A stretch of 64,000 bases of DNA from Thermoproteota archaeon. GTDB taxonomy: Archaea > Korarchaeota > Korarchaeia > Korarchaeales > Korarchaeaceae. Numbering within the stretch: position 1 is the first letter of the stretch; every line of letters starts with the position of its first letter. Shown here piece after piece: positions 59,196-64,000 of this stretch. The position numbers and the translations under genes are program-made. Under the pieces are notes generated by a model. It had not been told where the DNA came from and ran no database searches. It worked only from the letters and a program-made list of their open reading frames with translations. Location: assembly GCA_026986575.1 (NCBI GenBank), contig JALSOH010000004.1:62001-126000 (forward strand), given 5' to 3'.

Positions 59196-59403
59196 TCAAT
59201 GTTTTCCGGAAGTAAGGGCCGCGAGCAGGTAATGTAGCGTAAGTTGAGGGAAAATAGCTCGTTGCATCCTAAAATTGACTTTCTACTTCGATTTATCTAG
59301 GGGTGTGACCGACAAGATGTGGTATGATCACTATCATTTCCACTCCGTGCTTATGACATGGAAGTGCCATAGTGTTAAGATAATCTGGGCAGTGTAATAT
59401 CTG
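59193..59403. other. Gene-free stretch before gcvPA
   Basis: No open frame or tRNA. GAGC/GCTC pairs frame a 40-nt purine-rich segment around 59220-59262. A run ATGATCACTATCAT near 59324 is an imperfect palindrome. AGTGTAATATCTG directly precedes the gcvPA ATG. It holds the gcvPA promoter somewhere; no confident box. Confidence 0.4.
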
Positions 59404-60786
59404 ATGCCGATGCCTGCAGAGGGCTTGATACCCAATGCTTCAGATCCTATTATCTCTGAGATGCTGAATTATCTGGGCATTAATAAGTTAGAGGATCTGT
59501 TCTCCGATGTTCCCGGCTCCATCTTAATGAACGAGCCTACTGAAATCGGGAAACCTCTAACACAGTCCGAAGTGGAAGCTCTGTACAATGAAAAGCTAGA
59601 GAAGAATGTATCCGTTAAACTGAGCTTCATGGGGGGAGGGTTGGCTGATCACTACGTGCCTCCCCTGGTGGACGAATTAGTGACCAATCAAGAGTTCTAC
59701 TCCTCGTATACACCCTATCAGCCCGAGATATCTCAGGGGATCCTACAGGCACTCTTTGAATACCAGTCGCTCATGGCGGAGCTGCTGGGCATGGATGTGG
59801 TGAATGCCTCCCTTTATGACTACGCCTCCGCATTGGGCGAGGCTGGGAGGTTCTCCGTTAGGGTCACTAAGAGGAAGAAGATTCTGCTGGCGTCGACCAC
59901 CCATCCGGAGAGGAAGGCTGTATTGAAGACCTACATGGAACCCCTCGATGTCCAAATAGTTGAGATCAACCGAGAGGCTGGTGGAGAGATCTCTCTTGAT
60001 GAATTATCGGCTAATATGGATGAGGACGTTGGTATGGTGTATCTGGAGACCCCAAATTTCTTCGGCGTTGTTGAGAGGAAAATTGAGGATGCGGCTGATA
60101 TGGTGCATTCCAAAGAGGCACTTCTCGTCGTTGGAACCGACCCCCTACTGGCTGGTATAGTTAAGCCACCTGGAGAGCTGGGAGCGGACGTAGTGATTGG
60201 GGAAGGACAGCACTTGGGTGGATACATGAGCTATGGAGGTCCATCATTGGGAATATTTGCAGTGAAGAAGAGCTTCAGGCACATCAGACAGCTTCCTGGA
60301 AGGTTGATAGGGATGACCAAAACCGTTGATAAGATGTATCGCGGTTATACTATGGTTCTGCAGACAAGGGAGCAGCATATCAGGCAGGAGGAGGCTACTT
60401 CGAACATAACTACTAACTCTTCGTTGATGGCCGTGAGAGCAGCGATCTACCTAGCATTGCTTGGGCCTGATGGCATCAGGTCCGTCGCCGAGAAAATTCT
60501 ATACAATACAGAGTACCTCAAGAGGAAGCTAGGCTCTCTTCCATGCTTCAACATCCAATTCAAGGGCTCCCTTCATTTCAAGGAGATTCCCGTCGTATCT
60601 GAAGTATCTTGGAGTGAAGTGAACAGCTGGCTGTTGAGGAACGGAATCCTAGGAGCCTTTCAAGTATCCAAGCTGTTCCCGGATGTTGATCCAACTGGAA
60701 AGCTGGGCCTGCTCTCGACAACGGAGAAACACCGGCTTGCTGACTTAGATCTGCTCTTGGGACTGATGAGGGAGGTGTGCTCATGA
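59404..60786 (+). CDS. gcvPA: Glycine dehydrogenase (decarboxylating) subunit 1
   Basis: 460 residues. P1 subunit of the two-part P protein. YGGPSLGIFAVKKSFRHIRQ and PGRLIGMTKT are the typical segments, and YTPYQPEISQGILQALFEYQ is the family N-terminal signature. Decarboxylates glycine with PLP bound on subunit 2. ATG start at 59404; ATG 59410 possible. Overlaps gcvPB by 4 nt. Confidence 0.95.
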   Translation: MPMPAEGLIPNASDPIISEMLNYLGINKLEDLFSDVPGSILMNEPTEIGKPLTQSEVEALYNEKLEKNVSVKLSFMGGGLADHYVPPLVDELVTNQEFYSSYTPYQPEISQGILQALFEYQSLMAELLGMDVVNASLYDYASALGEAGRFSVRVTKRKKILLASTTHPERKAVLKTYMEPLDVQIVEINREAGGEISLDELSANMDEDVGMVYLETPNFFGVVERKIEDAADMVHSKEALLVVGTDPLLAGIVKPPGELGADVVIGEGQHLGGYMSYGGPSLGIFAVKKSFRHIRQLPGRLIGMTKTVDKMYRGYTMVLQTREQHIRQEEATSNITTNSSLMAVRAAIYLALLGPDGIRSVAEKILYNTEYLKRKLGSLPCFNIQFKGSLHFKEIPVVSEVSWSEVNSWLLRNGILGAFQVSKLFPDVDPTGKLGLLSTTEKHRLADLDLLLGLMREVCS

Positions 60787-62315
60787 ACAGGAGATACGTG
60801 CAGGCCAAGTGGCAACTCAGCGAGGGAGTCCTAGAACCCACCGTCTTCGAGTTAGGGGAAATTGAAAAGGGGGGTGTCGTAGTCGCTAAAGTGGAGGACG
60901 AGCTACGGAGAGAGGTGGGAGAGCTGGAGGATTTGATTCCCCGGGATCTCCAGAGAGGAGCTATAGGATTGCCTGGACTGACCGAGCCGGAGGTGGCCAG
61001 GCACTACAGTCATCTAGCTCAGATGAACTACGGGGTCGACAGCGGCCCTTACTGGTTAGGCTCGTGTACTATGAAGTACACGCCCAAGGTCGTGATGAAG
61101 CTGGAGTCCCATCAATCCCTCAGGAACGCACATCCCTATGCTCCCGAGGAGACTGTTCAGGGAATACTGGAGGTCCTCTACGAGCTTCAGAAGATGCTTT
61201 CCTCAATAACGGGATTGCCCAAGTTCACTCTACAGCCAGCAGCGGGAGCTCACGGTGAGCTAGTCGGGGCCCTGATCATAAGAAAGAGGTTTCTTGACCT
61301 AGGGGAAAGAAGAGATGAGATCCTCATCCCGGAATCTGCTCATGGATCCAACTTCGCCAGTGCAGCGATGGCAGGATTCAAGGTGGTCAGGATTCCGCCC
61401 TCCGAGGAAGGCACCGTGGACATGGGGGCATTGAGAGCGGCTATAAGCGAGAGAACTGCTGGAATGATGATAACCAACCCTAACACACTGGGCATATTCG
61501 AGAGCGATATACTGGAGATAGCAGATCTCCTACACTCCAATGGTAGCTACCTCTACTACGATGGAGCGAACCTGAACGCGATAATGGGGTGGGTACGCTT
61601 ATCAGATATGGGGGTCGATCTAGCCCATCTTAACATACATAAGACCTTCAGCGCGCCTCATGGTGGGGGAGGCCCGGGTGCTGGAGCTGTTGGAGTTATA
61701 GAGGAGCTAGCCGATTATCTCCCCGTCCCCTTGATAGTGAGAGAAGGTGACACCTATCGCCTAGACTACGACCTCCCCAAGAGCATAGGGAGGGTCAGGA
61801 TGTTTCACGGAAATATAGGTGTCCTCGTGAAGGCGTGGGGTTATCTAAAACTGCTAGGAAGCGAGGGTGTGAGGCTCTCATCGGGAATAGCTGTTCTTAA
61901 TGCGAATTACGTCAGGAAGAGGCTCATGGACATGGGGTTTGAGGTTCCTTACGGGAAGGACAGGCCGTGTAAGCACGAGTTCGTTATATCTCTGTCCAAG
62001 TTCAGGAGGGAGTACGGGGTCAGGGCGCTCGACTTCGCCAAGGCGTTGATGGACAGAGGGGTGCATCCACCGACCATGTACTTCCCGCCCATAGTTCAGG
62101 AGGCATTCATGATGGAGCCCACGGAATCGGATAGCTTGGAAGAGCTGGATGCCTACGTGAATGCCATGGGTGAGCTCGCCGATCTGGCTAGGAGGGATCC
62201 AGATGATTTGCTTAGCGCTCCCAAGAACACAGCTATTGGTAGGATCGATGATTCATTCGCAAACAAGAGATTGTGGTTATCTTGGAAGATATATAAGGAG
62301 AGAGAGGACAGCTAA
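60783..62315 (+). CDS. gcvPB: Glycine dehydrogenase (decarboxylating) subunit 2
   Basis: 510 residues from the ATG at 60783 (GGAGGTG five nt before). Contains LGSCTMKYTPKV, LQPAAGAHGELVGALI and the PLP-lysine motif LNIHKTFSAPHGGGGPG (Lys about 287). Works with subunit 1, GcvH (52.5 kb) and the T protein. Its last 39 nt overlap the convergent GT4 gene. Confidence 0.96.
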   Translation: MNRRYVQAKWQLSEGVLEPTVFELGEIEKGGVVVAKVEDELRREVGELEDLIPRDLQRGAIGLPGLTEPEVARHYSHLAQMNYGVDSGPYWLGSCTMKYTPKVVMKLESHQSLRNAHPYAPEETVQGILEVLYELQKMLSSITGLPKFTLQPAAGAHGELVGALIIRKRFLDLGERRDEILIPESAHGSNFASAAMAGFKVVRIPPSEEGTVDMGALRAAISERTAGMMITNPNTLGIFESDILEIADLLHSNGSYLYYDGANLNAIMGWVRLSDMGVDLAHLNIHKTFSAPHGGGGPGAGAVGVIEELADYLPVPLIVREGDTYRLDYDLPKSIGRVRMFHGNIGVLVKAWGYLKLLGSEGVRLSSGIAVLNANYVRKRLMDMGFEVPYGKDRPCKHEFVISLSKFRREYGVRALDFAKALMDRGVHPPTMYFPPIVQEAFMMEPTESDSLEELDAYVNAMGELADLARRDPDDLLSAPKNTAIGRIDDSFANKRLWLSWKIYKEREDS

Positions 62316-63218
62316 TACAACCTCGATCCCGAGAATAACTTTCACCAGCTCGTACTCCCTATTAACCCCTATTTTGATGAGGAACCACGCCAGCGACTTA
62401 TTTGGTGGAGGGATAAGGATCCCATCAGGTTCGACCCTAGCGGGGATCTTCTTCCCTGTTCTCCCCCAGCTTACGAGTTTCAGAAGGAAATCGAATCCGT
62501 GGGGAATGGTCATTATTATTAGGGGCCAATAAATTCCTCTTTGAGCTGAAATGAAGCCTATAAATCCTCCTAAGAGGAATGTCAGGATATTACCCGGAAA
62601 CACTTTGGCGGGATACCAGTTGTAGGGAAGGAAGGCCAGTATAGCGGACAGTGAGATCAGCAGGATGATCCCGTAGGCGTCACCCCTTGCGAGTAATAGA
62701 ATCGATAACGCTAGGTATATTATGAAGGAGGACCCTGCTTCGAGGCCGTTGAATCCAGCCAGAGTGTTGAAGGCGTTGGTCACGTAGATCCCGAATAGGG
62801 TCGCCGCAACTATCTGAAGGAACGGATCTTGGTGGAAGGGTGGGAATGGCTTCAGTGAGCTGTGAAACACGAGAAAGGGTACACCAGATAATACGATCTT
62901 CTCTATATTCCTAAGGCCGATAAAGTCGTCTATAAGTCCCATTGAGGCGGAAAAGACTGCAACAGTAATCAAAGGGTAAGCTTCGATTGAAGGAATTATG
63001 GATGTTGCTGGTAAGACCCCTATTAAGGTGAATGCCGCTGGTAACCCCCCTATCTTGGCTCCCCACTTTTCACGAGGTTTATGGAGATCCCTCGAAACGA
63101 GTTTCCTCCTCCTAGAGATCTTCTCCCAAGTCCCGGTAAGTAGGTAGGTGACTGTGAAGCTTGACAATATCAGACATACGCTGGCGATGATGCTGACGAT
63201 CGGATCGGCTGGAAGCAT
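62277..63218 (-). CDS. GT4-family phospho-sugar transferase (MraY/WecA-like) A
   Basis: 313 residues from the ATG at 63218 (MLPADPIVSII); the frame to 63308 would overlap the divergent gene. About ten membrane helices. Acidic loop motif MGLIDDFIGLRN, and VTNAFNTLAGFNGLEAGSS, the family N-x-x-N-x-x-D/G-like segment. PGNILTFLLGG and a basic cytoplasmic loop IPHGFDFLLKL follow. Family members move GlcNAc-1-P or similar to a polyprenyl phosphate, starting glycan assembly (as AglH). Confidence 0.85.
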   Translation of the reverse strand: MLPADPIVSIIASVCLILSSFTVTYLLTGTWEKISRRRKLVSRDLHKPREKWGAKIGGLPAAFTLIGVLPATSIIPSIEAYPLITVAVFSASMGLIDDFIGLRNIEKIVLSGVPFLVFHSSLKPFPPFHQDPFLQIVAATLFGIYVTNAFNTLAGFNGLEAGSSFIIYLALSILLLARGDAYGIILLISLSAILAFLPYNWYPAKVFPGNILTFLLGGFIGFISAQRGIYWPLIIMTIPHGFDFLLKLVSWGRTGKKIPARVEPDGILIPPPNKSLAWFLIKIGVNREYELVKVILGIEVVLAVLSLLIYLPR

Positions 63219-63258
63219 CTTTTTATCGGTGCTCATCGGTTGGCTAATGATAAAAATG
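63218..63258. promoter_or_regulatory. Interlocked divergent promoter of two GT4 genes
   Basis: Two copies of TTTTTATC face away: plus-strand copy at 63220-63227 (23 nt before the plus ATG 63247) and minus-strand copy at 63249-63256 (about 30 nt before the minus ATG 63218). Each box lies within the start region of the other gene. Confidence 0.4.
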
Positions 63259-64000
63259 CTTACTTGGATCTCCCTAACAACGCTTGCGATGGTGCTATCC
63301 CTCGTCACGTCCGAGCTGTTTCATCGGACTTTGATACCTAGGCTGGTGAGCAGGGGATATGTTTCCGAAGATGTCCACAAACCGAGTAGGCCTAAGATCC
63401 CGGAGCCAGCGGGACCCGCGGTCTATTTGTCCTTCGCCATATCTATGATGGTTGTATCGCATCTGGCTGGCAGCGTGGCACTTGAAGGAGTTGTCGCCTC
63501 AACCGGGTTGGCCTTCCTCATTGGGCTGCTGGATGATCTGTCCCCTCTAGGTCCCAAGACTAAACCTCTACTCCTGATCGTGCCTGCCCTCCTATTAGCG
63601 GTAAGTGGAGAGATAGTTCCTAGGCCCTACTTGCCCATACTAGGTAGAGCGAGGCTTTACTACATCTACTGGATCGTGCTAGCCATCATGTTCACCGTTT
63701 TCTCCAATGGTGTTAACATGATGGATGCGCTCAACGGGATGATGCCCTCCTCTGTCTTCGCTTCTACCCTGCCCCTATTGCCTGTGCTGATCACACTGGG
63801 CAGCCACACGGGCCTGCTATCGCTCACCACCCTGTATGGATCCCTGATACCCTACTACATAAGGAACAGGTACCCAGCCAAGGCATTTGGTGGCGACTCC
63901 AATTCCCTTTTCGTCGGAGCCGCTCTCGCCTCGGTAGCGGCAATATCCAACACCGAGGCCTTCTTCGCCATATCGCTACTCCCATTCATGGTTTCGGGTT
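63247..64000 (+). CDS. GT4-family phospho-sugar transferase (MraY/WecA-like) B (partial)
   Basis: 251 codons to the edge, 3' end missing. HKPSRPKIPEPAGPAVYLSF is the family start loop, LIGLLDDLSPLGPKTKPLL the acidic DD motif, and FSNGVNMMDALNGMMPSSV the N-x-x-x-x-D-A-L-N-G segment. YPAKAFGGDSNSLFVGAAL is the D-containing F-GD-N loop. These are closer to the canonical family than in its divergent neighbour, so this copy is probably the active GlcNAc-1-P transferase. Confidence 0.88.
   Translation, partial: MIKMLTWISLTTLAMVLSLVTSELFHRTLIPRLVSRGYVSEDVHKPSRPKIPEPAGPAVYLSFAISMMVVSHLAGSVALEGVVASTGLAFLIGLLDDLSPLGPKTKPLLLIVPALLLAVSGEIVPRPYLPILGRARLYYIYWIVLAIMFTVFSNGVNMMDALNGMMPSSVFASTLPLLPVLITLGSHTGLLSLTTLYGSLIPYYIRNRYPAKAFGGDSNSLFVGAALASVAAISNTEAFFAISLLPFMVSG

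Noticed and set aside
59193-59403. Glycine riboswitch before gcvPA
   Set aside because: The location is suggestive but I could not find the conserved paired aptamer cores, and glycine riboswitches are not established in archaea.

Overview
This window comes from an archaeal chromosome. It carries a group II chaperonin, EF-1A, aRF1, a proteasome beta subunit, archaeal and eukaryote-type ribosomal proteins (eS24, eS31, eL37), RpoE1/Spt4, KEOPS-type Kae1, Hjc, an XPD-like helicase, archaeol-lipid enzymes (CarS and a UbiA-type digeranylgeranylglyceryl-phosphate synthase) and UPF0179/UPF0147 proteins. Arg codons are mostly AGG/AGA, TTG and GTG starts are frequent, and many start codons lie about 25 nt from a TATA-like box, which suggests leaderless mRNAs. 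FtsZ, SepF and an RHH regulator together, in an otherwise TACK-like gene set, would fit a thermophilic Korarchaeia-like lineage. That placement is inference; Archaea is certain.

Layout: 1-3.8 kb holds a truncated Wzy-like polymerase gene, a DUF4330-like protein and the thermosome. 3.9-10.1 kb is a + strand run: MTAP/PNP-family phosphorylase, PGK, a shortened GAPDH-like protein without catalytic residues, an OPT-like transporter and a phosphoglucosamine mutase-type enzyme. 10.7-12.4 kb is EF-1A and uS10. 12.4-15.7 kb is a compact three-gene set (four-carbon acid sugar kinase, PdxA-family dehydrogenase, LarA-family nickel racemase) that reads as a sugar-acid or hydroxy-acid pathway. 15.7-19.1 kb is tRNA-Ser and a ribosomal operon L3-L4-L23-L2-S19 that stops after S19. 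19.2-24.5 kb has archease, an EMC6-like membrane protein, RqcH and three tandem CBS-domain proteins.

24.5-33 kb contains DGGGP synthase, an oxidoreductase, tRNA-splicing endonuclease, Hjc, MetAP, Sua5/YrdC, Kae1, a small NMP-kinase-like protein and a MoxR/VWA pair. 33-38.2 kb is rich in tRNA genes and holds a GlmU-like protein, aRF1, a PIN-domain protein, RpoE1, Spt4, eS24 and eS31. An AT-rich orphan gene follows tRNA-Arg at 38.3-39.5 kb. 39.6-49.3 kb holds an Mtq2-like methyltransferase, KsgA/Dim1, RtcB with a homing-endonuclease intein, FKBP, UPF0179, PsmB, aCPSF1/FttA, SepF, LSm, eL37 and two tRNAs. 49.3-64 kb has several unknowns, an HD phosphohydrolase coupled to glycine-cleavage H protein, a RadA paralog, CarS, an XPD-like helicase, an NAD-kinase-family protein, FtsZ with a 53-residue RHH protein, both glycine decarboxylase P subunits, and two divergent GT4-type phospho-sugar transferases, the second cut by the window edge.

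Themes: RNA repair and tRNA processing (RtcB, archease, EndA, KsgA, Kae1/Sua5), translation termination and rescue (aRF1, Mtq2-like, RqcH), cell division (FtsZ, SepF, RHH) and glycine cleavage. I saw no rRNA, CRISPR array or insertion sequence. The most unusual items are the GAPDH-like pseudoenzyme coupled to PGK, the LarA/kinase/PdxA operon, the RHH-FtsZ control region, the tRNA-Gly with C33, the orphan gene after tRNA-Arg, and two very compact divergent promoters.
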